The notes under the pieces are model-generated. The model made no database searches, had not been told where the DNA came from, and saw nothing but the letters and a program-made list of their open reading frames with translations. A stretch of DNA of 64,000 nucleotides, taken from assembly GCF_023657595.1 (NCBI RefSeq), contig NZ_CP098323.1:4612001-4676000 (forward strand), read 5' to 3'. The number at the start of each line of letters is the position of its first letter. The stretch's first letter is position 1. This DNA comes from Cytobacillus firmus (GTDB taxonomy: Bacteria; Bacillota; Bacilli; Bacillales; Cytobacillaceae). Positions 16,870 through 25,596 of the stretch are shown in pieces. The position numbers and the translations under genes were made by a program.

Positions 16870-18147
16870 TTATAGTTTGATAACAGGGCTTTTCTCTGGA
16901 TTTAATGTAAAAAGCTGATCCTGGAGGGATCTCAGTTTCCAGACAGTTGTTTCCTTGTCTAACTCAACATCGTCTTGAGTTAAGAATTGACCCGTTTTAA
17001 TATCCTTTTTTGCAACGACTTTTCCGCTGATAAGTCCAATAGGGATATGGCCATTGGTTTTCATGTCAGAGTGCGTCTCCAGAACTCCTCTTACAGAATA
17101 TCCGCCAATTCCATCAACGGACTCTCCAGCTTTAATATCCCGTTTTGCTACGGCCACTGTTTCGGATACAGGTGCTCCAAGCGGATGAATAGAAGAGTCA
17201 TGCTGAAGAACAGCCTTTGCAATTGTGACCGGTGTTTCTAAACTTGCAAGATGATATGGACGGTATAGTGTGTAATGCGGCCCGTTTCCTACTTTTAAAT
17301 AGCGTAATTCTTCATCAACCGGCTCCAGCTCACTTTTCACAATGACGAATACACCTGGTGCAAGGCCATCTACATATTCAACAACTCCAAAGTTATTTAA
17401 AACCCCGCCATTTTCCTTTAGATTAAGCTTATCAGCCACATCTTCAAGTGTTGCAGAAACCCCATGCATTCCGGTCAGATCCGGAATTAGCCCTGTGGCA
17501 TTACTCAGCAGATTCATTTCTGCCATCGTTTTTGTTCCATCCTGGAATGCAGCGAGCATATGCGCACTCATATGTTTCCTTTGAGCTTCTTCTCTGCAGA
17601 CGTCAGGATTGGAAAGAGGATTTAATTTATTATTTTTTCCTTTTCCAGCAACTAATACTTCCAAGCCCATCGTTTTTGCAAATTCATAGAGTTCAAGAGT
17701 CGCAGCTGGTTCATCACCTGCTGAACCGGTGTAAACCAGTCCTGCATTATTGAAAAGCTGGTACATGACTGATCCAATAGTAATATCCACTTCTACATTC
17801 AGAAGAACAAGGTGTTTTTTGGACCTTAATGCTTCAAGGGAGATATTGGCACCAACTTCAGGAACTCCGGTCGCATCAACAACTACTTCCACGTCTCTTG
17901 ATTGGATGACCTCCCGATAGTCGTTCGTTACCAAAACCGGATTCCTTTTTTTTGATTGTGAGTTATAGTAATCTGCTGCCTTACGTGCAGCCTCAGTATT
18001 TACGTCACATACTCCTGTTACGATCATTCCAGGGATTCTTGAGATTTGTGTAATCATACCGAATCCCATTTGACCTGCCCCTATAACCCCCACCCGGATA
18101 GGAGCGTTTTCCCGTTCACGTGTCAATAGTTGCTGATAAATAGACAT
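16870..18147 (-). CDS. NAD(P)-dependent dehydrogenase with C-terminal SAF domain (homoserine-dehydrogenase-like, COG4091)
   Basis: This 425-residue cytoplasmic oxidoreductase starts with a Rossmann NAD-binding motif (RVGVIGAGQMGFGMITQI, residues about 17-35) and continues with VTGVCDVNTEAARKAADYY. A central catalytic-like region is followed by a C-terminal SAF domain (about 330-400, VAKRDIKAGESVDGIGGYSV and VVAKKDIKTGQFLTQDDV), as in proteins once called predicted homoserine dehydrogenase. Homoserine itself is unlikely here because the gene is sandwiched between a SorC regulator and glucitol-class PTS genes. Oxidation of a phosphorylated polyol or its branched acid is more plausible. A cre-like element lacking one base (18172-18186) and ACATTTGT-type motifs precede it. 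Fold confident, reaction unknown. Confidence 0.78.
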   Translation of the reverse strand: MSIYQQLLTRERENAPIRVGVIGAGQMGFGMITQISRIPGMIVTGVCDVNTEAARKAADYYNSQSKKRNPVLVTNDYREVIQSRDVEVVVDATGVPEVGANISLEALRSKKHLVLLNVEVDITIGSVMYQLFNNAGLVYTGSAGDEPAATLELYEFAKTMGLEVLVAGKGKNNKLNPLSNPDVCREEAQRKHMSAHMLAAFQDGTKTMAEMNLLSNATGLIPDLTGMHGVSATLEDVADKLNLKENGGVLNNFGVVEYVDGLAPGVFVIVKSELEPVDEELRYLKVGNGPHYTLYRPYHLASLETPVTIAKAVLQHDSSIHPLGAPVSETVAVAKRDIKAGESVDGIGGYSVRGVLETHSDMKTNGHIPIGLISGKVVAKKDIKTGQFLTQDDVELDKETTVWKLRSLQDQLFTLNPEKSPVIKL

Positions 18148-18229
18148 TTTCCAGACCTCCAGCTTTTTATATTGTAGCGCTTACATTTTCATTGTACGGT
18201 TATGATGATGTAACATGCGTTACCAACCA

Positions 18230-18280
18230 TAACATTTAAACAAAATTATTAACATTTGTGAATTAGATTATCATTTGTTC
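18230..18280 (-). promoter_or_regulatory. ACATTTGT-type operator repeats before the SAF oxidoreductase
   Basis: Three near-copies of the cluster motif lie at 18231 (AACATTTAA), 18251 (AACATTTGT) and 18271 (TCATTTGTT), about 20 bp apart. An imperfect palindrome GTAACATGCGTTAC lies between them and the gene at 18209-18222. A SorC-type tetramer could bind such direct repeats. Confidence 0.45.
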
Positions 18281-18359
18281 CTACAATGCAAGTTTAAGCC
18301 TCAATAAAAGGGATGTCAAGTAAGAACTTTCAAAAAATTTATTTAATTATTTATTTTCG

Positions 18360-18395
18360 ATAAAAGATAAGCTACGCTGAATGATCAGCATAGCT
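18360..18395 (-). terminator. Terminator after the SorC regulator gene
   Basis: AGCTACGCTGA and TCAGCATAGCT (18370-18380 and 18385-18395) make an 11-bp stem. Leftward it is followed by TATCTTTTAT. The following oxidoreductase gene would therefore need its own promoter. Confidence 0.75.
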
Positions 18396-18400
18396 CTGAA

Positions 18401-19339
18401 TTATGTAAGAAGCCCATTTGCCGTAGCTTCATCCGTTATTAGAACATCAATCAATTTTCCTTCAAGCGAAGCCTTAATAGCTTCAACCTTTTCCAGCCCC
18501 GAAGCCACACCTATTACAAGCGGTATTTGACTCAATTTTTCAAGTTCCAGAGAGATCACTCTATCATTCCACGGATTCTGAACAGGCTTTCCAAATTTGT
18601 TAATAAAGTTGTAGCATATATCTCCCACTATTTCTGAATTACACGCAATAGACTCATGATCTGGTCCCAGATAGGATTTCACCATTGTTGAATGCTCAGG
18701 TTTTCCTCCAATTCCTACGACAGCGATATCAGACTTGGCTGCTAAATCAAATGTACTTTTTATTGATGGCTGTCTCATCAAAATTTCCTTAGCTTCCTTT
18801 GTATCCACCATTACTGGAATATGCAGCAGTTTATAGTTAGCCTGAAGGATTGAGCCCACTTTAGCCACAATGGAGTTAGAATGAATATCTACATTCTCGT
18901 TTCCGACACCTCCTACTAAAGGCACTACCGTTAATTCAGGGTATATTTGGGGCGAATGAAGCACTTTAGCAACCTCATTCAATGTAGTTCCTGATGAAAA
19001 ACTAATAATCTGTCCGTCCCTAATAACTCTCTGTAAAAAATCACTTACGGCTTCACCCAACTGCCTTTTTGACGATTCCTGCCCGACACTTTCAATACAA
19101 ACTACTTCCCGGATATTGTATAAAAGCTCAACTCTTCTTTCTAACTGACTGAACTGCTGCAGGCCTTCCTCATGAATGGTTATTTCAACGATCCCCAAAT
19201 CTCTTGCTTTCGTTAAATACTTTGAAATCAGGGATCTGCTGACCCCGATTTTCTGTGCAATTTCTGATTGAGTAGCGCCTTCGTTATAATACATTTGTGC
19301 TACCTTTACTAAAATTCTCCGATTATCCAGCGTAATCAT
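18401..19339 (-). CDS. SorC/DeoR-type sugar-binding transcriptional regulator
   Basis: This 312-residue regulator has an N-terminal HTH (YYNEGATQSEIAQKIGVSRSL, residues about 14-36) and a C-terminal sugar-phosphate-binding domain of the SorC family. That domain includes FSSGTTLNEVAKVL, VVPLVGGVGNENVDIHSNSI and the C-terminal GVASGLEKVEAIKASLEGKLIDVLITDE. It is placed inside the glucitol-type PTS cluster, between IIB and the SAF oxidoreductase, and is the likely controller of the TTACATTTGT motifs found at three promoters here. In this family a phosphorylated sugar releases the repressor or activates it. It has a hairpin upstream and a terminator downstream, so it can form its own transcript. 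It is a paralogue of the regulator at 22282-23253. Confidence 0.87.
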   Translation of the reverse strand: MITLDNRRILVKVAQMYYNEGATQSEIAQKIGVSRSLISKYLTKARDLGIVEITIHEEGLQQFSQLERRVELLYNIREVVCIESVGQESSKRQLGEAVSDFLQRVIRDGQIISFSSGTTLNEVAKVLHSPQIYPELTVVPLVGGVGNENVDIHSNSIVAKVGSILQANYKLLHIPVMVDTKEAKEILMRQPSIKSTFDLAAKSDIAVVGIGGKPEHSTMVKSYLGPDHESIACNSEIVGDICYNFINKFGKPVQNPWNDRVISLELEKLSQIPLVIGVASGLEKVEAIKASLEGKLIDVLITDEATANGLLT

Positions 19340-19411
19340 ATTTCCTCCTCTATCGGAAACTCCTATTCTGATTAGATTTTACTTGAAAATACTTCCAATT
19401 AGAATAAAGAA

Positions 19412-19466
19412 GAGAAAACTATGCATCAAAAGCACAATTACTTGGCTCATTTTTGCATAGTTTCTG
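19412..19466 (-). terminator. Terminator-like stem after the IIB gene
   Basis: AGAAAACTATGCA and TGCATAGTTTCT are complementary across a loop of about 30 bases. Leftward the stem is followed by TTTTCTCTTCTTT. It separates the PTS IIB gene from the regulator. Confidence 0.55.
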
Positions 19467-19483
19467 AGTCCTTTAACAATATT

Positions 19484-20497
19484 TTAATACATACCGAAGC
19501 TCGCAAAGTAGGCAATTACAACTGATAATACCCCTGTTATCAATCTGCTGTAAAGTACAGCAGGAACCCCGTATCTGACCGTTTCCGGCTTGGCTTCTCC
19601 AAGTGACAGGCCAACAGGAATGAAGTCGCAGCCTACTTGCCCATTAATGGCGAATAGTGCTGGCAGAGCATAGGCCGGCGGAATGTTCCCCAATGCAATC
19701 TGACTCCCAATTAGAACACCCACTACCTGTGCAATAACTGCCCCGGGTCCAAGAACAGGGGATAAAAATGGGATTGTACATACAATAACAATCACTAGCA
19801 GTCCCCAGATCGAGCTGGCTAATGGGGAGAGGGAATTCGCAATCACATCACCAATTCCAGTATAGTTTATGATACCGATCAGCATACTGACAAAAGCCAT
19901 AAACGGAATAATGTTTTTTATTAGCATATCAACCGTATCACGGCCGGCCTGGTAGAATGTCCCCGTGACATTCCCAATCCCTTTAGAAAACCTGAGAAGG
20001 AAGTTATCTCCCTTGCCTGCGTGCTCTTTCTTCAGCTGGTCATAATCTTCTTTAAATTTTTCTTTATCTTTCGTATCAAATTTAGGCTCATTTACAGCTT
20101 CCTGCGCCCCGGCAACTTCTTCGTAGTCTTCCGCTAGTGTAATATCTTTTACTGTCACACCAGATACAAAAATGTCTTCAGTAATATATTTTGAAAGCGG
20201 GCCGGATGGAGAAGACGGCAAAACATCAACTGTAGGAATACGCTTCATAGGGTAAACGCCAATACGGGCAGTTCCTCCGCAGTCAATGACCACACACATC
20301 ATTTCTTCTTCCGGATATGACCCATTAAAACCATCAACAGCCTGAGTGCCAGTCAGTTCTGCAATTCTTTTTGCAACAGGGTGGATGCCGCCGCCAGTAA
20401 TAGAAACAACTTTATTCTTCTTTCCCTTAGGCTGAATATGAAGACCGATGCCCCATCCGCCTGATCCTTTTGCAACAAATACTGTACGCTCACTCAT
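19484..20497 (-). CDS. srlE: PTS glucitol/sorbitol-type subunit IIB with membrane domain
   Basis: This 337-residue subunit joins an N-terminal cytoplasmic IIB domain to a membrane domain. The IIB part holds [11 protein letters not shown] at the start and the phospho-cysteine motif [18 protein letters not shown] near residue 73. From about residue 180 it has a series of hydrophobic segments, with the conserved [20 protein letters not shown] and [22 protein letters not shown]. This arrangement is that of the E. coli SrlE protein. It follows the IIC gene after 12 bp and is transcribed from the gutM promoter. It works with the adjacent IIC and the IIA encoded about 2.6 kb downstream. Confidence 0.92.
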   Translation of the reverse strand: MSERTVFVAKGSGGWGIGLHIQPKGKKNKVVSITGGGIHPVAKRIAELTGTQAVDGFNGSYPEEEMMCVVIDCGGTARIGVYPMKRIPTVDVLPSSPSGPLSKYITEDIFVSGVTVKDITLAEDYEEVAGAQEAVNEPKFDTKDKEKFKEDYDQLKKEHAGKGDNFLLRFSKGIGNVTGTFYQAGRDTVDMLIKNIIPFMAFVSMLIGIINYTGIGDVIANSLSPLASSIWGLLVIVIVCTIPFLSPVLGPGAVIAQVVGVLIGSQIALGNIPPAYALPALFAINGQVGCDFIPVGLSLGEAKPETVRYGVPAVLYSRLITGVLSVVIAYFASFGMY

Positions 20498-20509
20498 TTG
20501 GATACCCCC

Positions 20510-21037
20510 TTATTGTACTCCTGCTTCTTTTTTAGCTAAATAATTCGTAATTAACTCTGTTACTATTCCGCGTATCAAAATGATAACAACCCCAACTAAA
20601 AAGTAACGGACAGCCAGGTCTGCTACTGGAAGACCCAGCTCCTTAATTCCATTTGCAATTCCCAGATAAACAAAAAGCTCACCAGCGTTAGCGTAAGGAA
20701 ATAAGCCAGTTACAGGATGAACAAATGAAACGGCTGAATCATAGAAAGCAGGCTTTTGCTTTTCAGGCAGGAACCTGCCAAATGTGTAAGCCATTGGATT
20801 GGTTAATAACAGAACCGATAAAACCGGCATTAATGTATAACGCAGCAAACGGTACTTTGCAGCAAATTGAATAATCCGAGTTACCCTTTCTTCACCTACA
20901 AACTTCATAATTGCATAGGTAAACGTCAAAAGCACAACTAAGGTCGGGACAATTCCTGTAAATAATCCCATAAATGTTTCTCCACCTGCATTAAACATTC
21001 CTATAAAATGTTCTCCAAACCATTTTACCCATTCCAT
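20510..21037 (-). CDS. srlA: PTS glucitol/sorbitol-type subunit IIC
   Basis: This 175-residue membrane subunit forms the translocation path together with the SrlE-like protein. Three to four hydrophobic helices are visible (GLFTGIVPTLVVLLTFTYAIM, LMPVLSVLLLTNPMAYTFG, YFLVGVVIILIRGIVTELI). The central motif FLPEKQKPAFYDSAVSFVHP with TGLFPYANAGELFVYLGIA is characteristic of the glucitol class. Its length is that of the short SrlA subunit. It is second in the operon after gutM, with 14 bp between them and 12 bp to the next gene, so the three are almost certainly one transcript. Confidence 0.92.
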   Translation of the reverse strand: MEWVKWFGEHFIGMFNAGGETFMGLFTGIVPTLVVLLTFTYAIMKFVGEERVTRIIQFAAKYRLLRYTLMPVLSVLLLTNPMAYTFGRFLPEKQKPAFYDSAVSFVHPVTGLFPYANAGELFVYLGIANGIKELGLPVADLAVRYFLVGVVIILIRGIVTELITNYLAKKEAGVQ

Positions 21038-21051
21038 AATACGCTCCCCCT

Positions 21052-21477
21052 TTAATGTCCAACCGAAATTTTATTTTTTGAAATAGATAACAGGGCAGAT
21101 TCCCCTGCCTTCGCCAATGCCTTCCAATAGGACGGTATACCCCTATCCTTTTTATCTACAGATTTATCCTTTATCGTTTTCAAAACTTCACCTACATGAC
21201 TGCCTTTATATGGATCTAATGGCTTGAATTTTGTAAAAACTGTCATTCCTTTTAACATATAACACTCATGGATCATGTAGTCCTGGTCTACCACCATGAT
21301 GACGATAGCGCCAGGGCTGAATTTTGACCTTTCCATGCCGGAGAATACGAAATAACCGTCTTCCCCTTTATAATTACTGATGATTTTGTCGAGGCTTTTC
21401 TTATAATATTTAATCTGCACAAGCGAAAGGGCATGTTGAATGATTAGAAGGGCACATAGGATTACAACGAGTTTCAC
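21052..21477 (-). CDS. gutM: Glucitol operon activator-like protein GutM
   Basis: This 141-residue protein has an N-terminal hydrophobic anchor (VVILCALLIIQHALSLVQI), followed by YYKKSLDKIISNYKG and SGMERSKFSPGAIVIMVVD, typical of GutM (SrlM), the auxiliary activator of glucitol operons. In E. coli GutM works with the repressor GutR. Here the DNA-binding partner would be the SorC-type protein encoded downstream. It heads the PTS transcript, with a cre box 40 bp upstream and two copies of the cluster motif further up. How GutM acts mechanistically is poorly understood, and the membrane anchor suggests contact with the permease. Confidence 0.88.
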   Translation of the reverse strand: MKLVVILCALLIIQHALSLVQIKYYKKSLDKIISNYKGEDGYFVFSGMERSKFSPGAIVIMVVDQDYMIHECYMLKGMTVFTKFKPLDPYKGSHVGEVLKTIKDKSVDKKDRGIPSYWKALAKAGESALLSISKNKISVGH

Positions 21478-21516
21478 AAAATTCCCCCTTAATATAAATT
21501 TGCATTAATCCCAGAA

Positions 21517-21532
21517 TAGTAACCGCTTACAT
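21517..21532 (-). promoter_or_regulatory. Catabolite-responsive element (cre) before gutM
   Basis: Read on the minus strand, ATGTAAGCGGTTACTA matches the cre consensus WTGNNARCGNWWWCAW except at one position. It sits 40 bp before the gutM start, so CcpA control of the polyol operon is likely. Confidence 0.7.
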
Positions 21533-21557
21533 TTAGAAGACAGATAAACCCATCGGA

Positions 21558-21623
21558 ACAAATGTTAAACCTTTAAACAATAATCTTAATTATTTCACAT
21601 ATGACACACTCTGTTACATTTGT
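21558..21623 (-). promoter_or_regulatory. Inverted ACAAATGT / ACATTTGT motifs upstream of gutM
   Basis: ACAAATGT at 21558-21565 and TTACATTTGT at 21614-21623 are inverted copies of the motif seen before the E1 alpha and oxidoreductase genes. The rest of the 349-bp gutM-to-21827 gap holds the cre box, these sites and the terminator of the neighbouring small gene. Confidence 0.5.
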
Positions 21624-21744
21624 TAGTATTAAGAATAATTTAAATCATCAGTACTGTCAATCAATTTTTATATTTATCTGAATCTTATGGAGAGTAAGTT
21701 GTACGCACCATGAATTTCCTGGCTGAAGCATTTTTTTACAATAT

Positions 21745-21793
21745 AAAAAGGCTGACTCAGAACTGCATTAAAAACAGCTCTGAATCAGCCTTT
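21745..21793 (-). terminator. Terminator of the zinc-ribbon small gene
   Basis: AAAGGCTGACTCAGA and TCTGAATCAGCCTTT form a long stem with one mismatch. Leftward it continues into TTTTTATATTG. Confidence 0.85.
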
Positions 21794-21826
21794 GCCGGAC
21801 TGTATACAGAATAAAAGAATGAAATA

Positions 21827-22159
21827 CTATTCTCCCTTTATTTTTTTATAGGATTCTTTTGTTTCATTCAAATATTTCATAAGACGATATGGTTTGCTAA
21901 GGACTCTTTTGGGCAGATCTTCTGCTAATTTGTTAGGATCTTTTTTTAATTCTTCGGTTAATCTAAACGGCTTTGAAGTAATTCTTTTATATACTTCCTT
22001 GTATAATTCTCTTTTAAAATCCATATTCATCTCATTTGTACGCTTACAATTTTCACATTGTATCTTATTAATTTTCCCATTTAAATATCTTACATGATGC
22101 AGGGTTTCGTCCAGGCATTTTGAGCAAAAAAGATAGGTATCGGTTTCTGAAATTTTCAT
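21827..22159 (-). CDS. Small zinc-ribbon protein (bh-protein-like)
   Basis: This 110-residue protein has two CxxC pairs, Cys12/Cys15 and Cys35/Cys38, forming a probable zinc ribbon (LFCSKCLDE and IQCENCKRT). A basic helical part follows, with the repeated phrase RITSKPFRLTEEL and RVLSKPYRLMKYLNE. This pattern recalls a small Bacillaceae family sometimes named bh protein; its function is unknown. It has its own terminator and appears monocistronic between the two SorC-type regulators. There is no signal peptide. The internal SKPxRL repeat may mark an interaction surface. The family assignment is from memory and only moderately certain; the zinc-binding pattern is seen directly. Confidence 0.7.
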   Translation of the reverse strand: MKISETDTYLFCSKCLDETLHHVRYLNGKINKIQCENCKRTNEMNMDFKRELYKEVYKRITSKPFRLTEELKKDPNKLAEDLPKRVLSKPYRLMKYLNETKESYKKIKGE

Positions 22160-22281
22160 TTATACTCTACTCCTTATTAAGGATTCTTAAAAATTGAAAT
22201 CCTGAATACCTTGATTTTTATTTAAATTCAGTAATCTAATTATATTATATACAGAAAACTTTTGGTCAGACACTGTTCTGT

Positions 22282-23253
22282 TCAAAACTTTTCGTTTTCG
22301 CTTTCGTACTTATTTATTACAGCGCTTGCCGTCTTTTCATCAATTATCAAGACATTAATAATCCGGCCATGCAGTGCACCCAAAACACTCTCTGCTTTTT
22401 GCTGCCCTTCAACAAGAGCAATGACCGTCTCAATATTTTTTAATTCCTCGAGCGATATTCCGATTACCCGCTTATTTATTGTATCATCTACTTGTATACC
22501 TTGGTTATTGTAAAATCTGAAGCCAATATCACCTACCACCCCAAGCTTTTGCAGCTGTGAAAGGTCATCCTCTTGTAAATATCCTATTTTCATTAAAGTA
22601 GATTCTTTATATGGATTTCCGATGCCAATAATCGCCATATCCACATTTCGCCCGCTTTGTAAAACCAGCTCAATATCCTGCATAGCCATGAGCCTTTCTT
22701 TGAGTTCTTCTGTTGCCACTATGGCCGGTGCATATAAATAAGTACATTGCCCTTTAATTTTCTTCGCCAGTTCATTTGCTAAGTGATTAGCATGTATTTC
22801 GACTTCCTTAACGCCCATTCCTCCTTCTAAAGGAACTACTTGAATATCATTTCGGCGTTCATAGGGATATTCCTGTATTAGGCTGGCAAGTGTGGTACCC
22901 CAGGATATTCCTATACTCTGCACATTTTTTAAATTTCGGGATATATATGTGGCTCCAGCCTGACCAATTGCCTGTTTGGCCATTTCTCCCGGTAAATTAT
23001 CATTGGGGACCACAATAGCACTTTCCAGATGGAAATATTGCTCCAGTTTCTGTTCCAGCTCCACTGTCATAACACTCTCATCTTTAATGTAGATATTTAC
23101 GATACCTTCCTCTTTTGCTTTTTGCAGCAGCTTTGAAATGACAGGCCTCGAAACTTTTAGTTTTTTTGCTACATCCGCCTGTGTCAGACCTTCTTTATAA
23201 TATAGGTTTGCAACCTTCACCAATTGCCTCTTTTCATGCCAGTCCACAATCAT
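22282..23253 (-). CDS. SorC/DeoR-type sugar-binding transcriptional regulator (galactitol-type cluster)
   Basis: This 323-residue SorC-family regulator shows an N-terminal HTH (YYKEGLTQADVAKKLKVSRPVISKLL, about 17-42) and an effector domain with GISWGTTLASLIQEY, VVPLEGGMGVKEVEIHANHL, MAIIGIGNPYKESTLM and the C-terminal ESVLGALHGRIINVLIIDEKTA. It is divergently transcribed from the galactitol-type PTS operon starting at 23535, and the 281-bp gap between them holds a perfect GAACAATTGTTC palindrome, its likely operator. Phosphorylated polyol or ketose is the usual effector class. Together with the PRD regulator it gives the operon two layers of control. Confidence 0.87.
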   Translation of the reverse strand: MIVDWHEKRQLVKVANLYYKEGLTQADVAKKLKVSRPVISKLLQKAKEEGIVNIYIKDESVMTVELEQKLEQYFHLESAIVVPNDNLPGEMAKQAIGQAGATYISRNLKNVQSIGISWGTTLASLIQEYPYERRNDIQVVPLEGGMGVKEVEIHANHLANELAKKIKGQCTYLYAPAIVATEELKERLMAMQDIELVLQSGRNVDMAIIGIGNPYKESTLMKIGYLQEDDLSQLQKLGVVGDIGFRFYNNQGIQVDDTINKRVIGISLEELKNIETVIALVEGQQKAESVLGALHGRIINVLIIDEKTASAVINKYESENEKF

Positions 23254-23413
23254 TACTCCTTTAACGCCAGGTTATTAAATCATTTTTTGATAGTTTAGGC
23301 TATTTTACCATACTCCCTTTTTTAATTAAAAAAGGATCGAAATCTGTTGTATTTCTAAATAGTGATTGACTATTCCGTTCCAATCAGGTAATTTATACAA
23401 AAGTTCCCATGTC

Positions 23414-23425
23414 GAACAATTGTTC
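23414..23425. promoter_or_regulatory. Perfect 12-bp palindrome, probable SorC operator
   Basis: GAACAATTGTTC lies midway between the divergent SorC regulator and PTS operon. DeoR/SorC regulators of Bacillus bind TGAACA-type half-sites, so the match is reasonable. Confidence 0.6.
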
Positions 23426-23472
23426 AGTGCAGTCTTATACAAAATTTTTCGCTTTGCAGGATAAAAGTTGTT

Positions 23473-23488
23473 ATGAAAACGTTTACAA
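23473..23488 (+). promoter_or_regulatory. Catabolite-responsive element (cre) of the galactitol-type operon
   Basis: ATGAAAACGTTTACAA matches the cre consensus WTGNNARCGNWWWCAW at every position. It sits 47 bp before the PRD regulator ATG. Confidence 0.85.
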
Positions 23489-23534
23489 TTATCAAATAAT
23501 TTAAAATATAATAAGTCCCAAGGAGGTTATAGAC

Positions 23535-25577
23535 ATGTTCCTTGATGATCGAAGTGTTAATTTACTAAATGTATTAATACGGACACCTCAAATAAAAAGT
23601 AAGGAACTGGAAGAAAAATTAAACCTTAGCAGACGGCAAATCGCCTATTCTATCGAAAAGATCAATCAGTGGCTGGGCCTGAAAAATTTATTGCCCATCA
23701 CCAAAAGCCGCAATGGATATTTTATTATCGATAAAAAGGTATTTGATTATTTTTCCATTTACCATTCACAGTCTGCACTCCTTGAGGAGTATATTCCTAC
23801 GGAAAAAGAACGGGCATTATTAATTATTTTATATTTACTAGGCAAAAAGGAAGAAGTATCACTATTCCATATTATGGATCTCTTAAATGTCAGCAAAAAT
23901 ACAGCCATTAAAGATATCAAAGAAGCCTCAGAGTTCCTGGGGGAATATTCTTTGGCTATCCACTATTCGAGGACGGAAGGCTATGATATTAGCGGAGAAG
24001 AATTCCAAATACGTAAATTGTTAATCATAGTTGTTAAATCCGTTTTAAATCTCTTTAATGGGCATATGTACTTTGAAAAGTTCCTGCAAATAGATATACG
24101 TCACATGCAAGAAAAAATAAGATCTATTGAAGAGCTGTTAGAGATCCACTTAACAGATGAAAGCTATGAGAGGTTGCCATATGTCATAGAATTAATTTTT
24201 ATCAGAATAAATCAAGGGCATTTAATGAATGAAGACTTTCATGTTGGGATAGAGGAATTAGCAGATACTAAAGAATATACTGCATCCCAAAAGCTATTAA
24301 AGGATGAAACGGATATTCCAGTTAGTGAGAGAATATGGCTCACACTTCAGTTATTAACTTCAAATGTTCACTCAGCAGAGATCCTTACTGACCAGCACTT
24401 ACAGGATCTAAAAGGTGCAATTAATGAGGTACTCCTCTTATTTGAGAAAAAGTCGTGTATTTTCATTGCTGATAAGAACGAGATTCTTGAAAAACTTCTG
24501 CTCCATATGAGACCAGCATACTACCGCATCAAATATCACCTTACTCTTAGGGAGCATTATTCTTTTGAAATGATTGAGGAATATACGGAATTACATGATA
24601 TGGTTTCCTCTTCAATTAGTCCTCTGGAGGAGCTAATCCAAGATCAGTTTCCTCCTGGTGAGATTGCCTTTATTACAATGTTTCTGGCCGGACAGCTTAT
24701 TAAACAGGGAGAGGAACTCAAAAAAAAGAAGAAAGCCTTGGTCGTTTGTACAAATGGGCTTACCATTTCCAAAATCATGAGACAAACATTGAGGGAGATT
24801 TTTCCGGAGTTTCACTTTGTTGAAAGTCTATCATTAAGACAATTTCAGGCTTACCAGCTTGAATACGATATTGTGTTTAGCACCATTCCAGTTCAATCAT
24901 CAAAGCCCTCTTTTTTAATTAATCCACTTATGACTTTAATTGAAAAAGAAACATTGCGAAATCAGGTAATCAATTCCATTGATGAGGCCAGTTATACAAC
25001 CGTAAATATTAGCAGGGTAATGGAAACAATTAAAGAGAATGCTATCGTAACAGATGAAGTAGCCCTATTAACCTCGTTGTCCAATTTGTTTCAGCCTAAA
25101 CAAAGTATAGAGACTGCAGGAAATAGAATCCTTGCCTATGGTTTGAAACAGTTTTTGCCCAATGAGTTTATCCAAATAAAAGATCGGGCAGAAACCTGGC
25201 AGGATGCCATAGTTCTTGCATGTGACCCCTTGATAAGAAATAACATTATCAAACCATCATATGTAAAAGCCCTTCTTGAAGAAAATAATCATCAGCAGAT
25301 TTATAGCTTTTTAGGAAACAGTATGGCGATCCCGCATGCATCTCCTGAAAAAGGAGTATCCGCCGATGCCTTCGCCATGCTGATACTAAAAAATCCAGTT
25401 ACCTTTGCGAATGGGCACAAGGTTTCCATAGTTACACCACTCGCCATTTATAACCAGAACAAGCATCTGAAAGCACTATCCCAATTAGCTGAGCTAGCTG
25501 AGGATAAAGTGAAAATGGAACGATTAATAGAAGCAAAAGACGCTGCCGATGCCTGGTTTACTATAAATGGAAGTTGA
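23535..25577 (+). CDS. PRD-containing PTS regulator with EIIB-like and EIIA domains
   Basis: This 680-residue regulator has the same architecture as the one at 1492-3609. It has two N-terminal HTH regions (KLNLSRRQIAYSIEKINQWL and LLNVSKNTAIKDIKEAS), two PRD modules (about 185-400, with HMRPAYYRIKYHLTL and the final FITMFLAGQLIKQG), an EIIB-like domain with Cys in KALVVCTNGLTISK, and an EIIA-like C-terminus with His in NSMAIPHASPEKG. It heads the operon and ends 20 bp before the IIA gene. In the family, EII-dependent phosphorylation couples expression to substrate availability. It is start-proximal to a cre box. It starts at ATG 23535 after AAGGAGG. Confidence 0.9.
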   Translation: MFLDDRSVNLLNVLIRTPQIKSKELEEKLNLSRRQIAYSIEKINQWLGLKNLLPITKSRNGYFIIDKKVFDYFSIYHSQSALLEEYIPTEKERALLIILYLLGKKEEVSLFHIMDLLNVSKNTAIKDIKEASEFLGEYSLAIHYSRTEGYDISGEEFQIRKLLIIVVKSVLNLFNGHMYFEKFLQIDIRHMQEKIRSIEELLEIHLTDESYERLPYVIELIFIRINQGHLMNEDFHVGIEELADTKEYTASQKLLKDETDIPVSERIWLTLQLLTSNVHSAEILTDQHLQDLKGAINEVLLLFEKKSCIFIADKNEILEKLLLHMRPAYYRIKYHLTLREHYSFEMIEEYTELHDMVSSSISPLEELIQDQFPPGEIAFITMFLAGQLIKQGEELKKKKKALVVCTNGLTISKIMRQTLREIFPEFHFVESLSLRQFQAYQLEYDIVFSTIPVQSSKPSFLINPLMTLIEKETLRNQVINSIDEASYTTVNISRVMETIKENAIVTDEVALLTSLSNLFQPKQSIETAGNRILAYGLKQFLPNEFIQIKDRAETWQDAIVLACDPLIRNNIIKPSYVKALLEENNHQQIYSFLGNSMAIPHASPEKGVSADAFAMLILKNPVTFANGHKVSIVTPLAIYNQNKHLKALSQLAELAEDKVKMERLIEAKDAADAWFTINGS

Positions 25578-25596
25578 ATGGGCAGGAGGAAGGAAA

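Noticed and set aside
18172..18186. Full cre box before the SAF oxidoreductase
   Set aside because: The sequence TTGTAGCGCTTACA lacks one base compared with the consensus spacing, so it is only mentioned as cre-like and not listed as a site.
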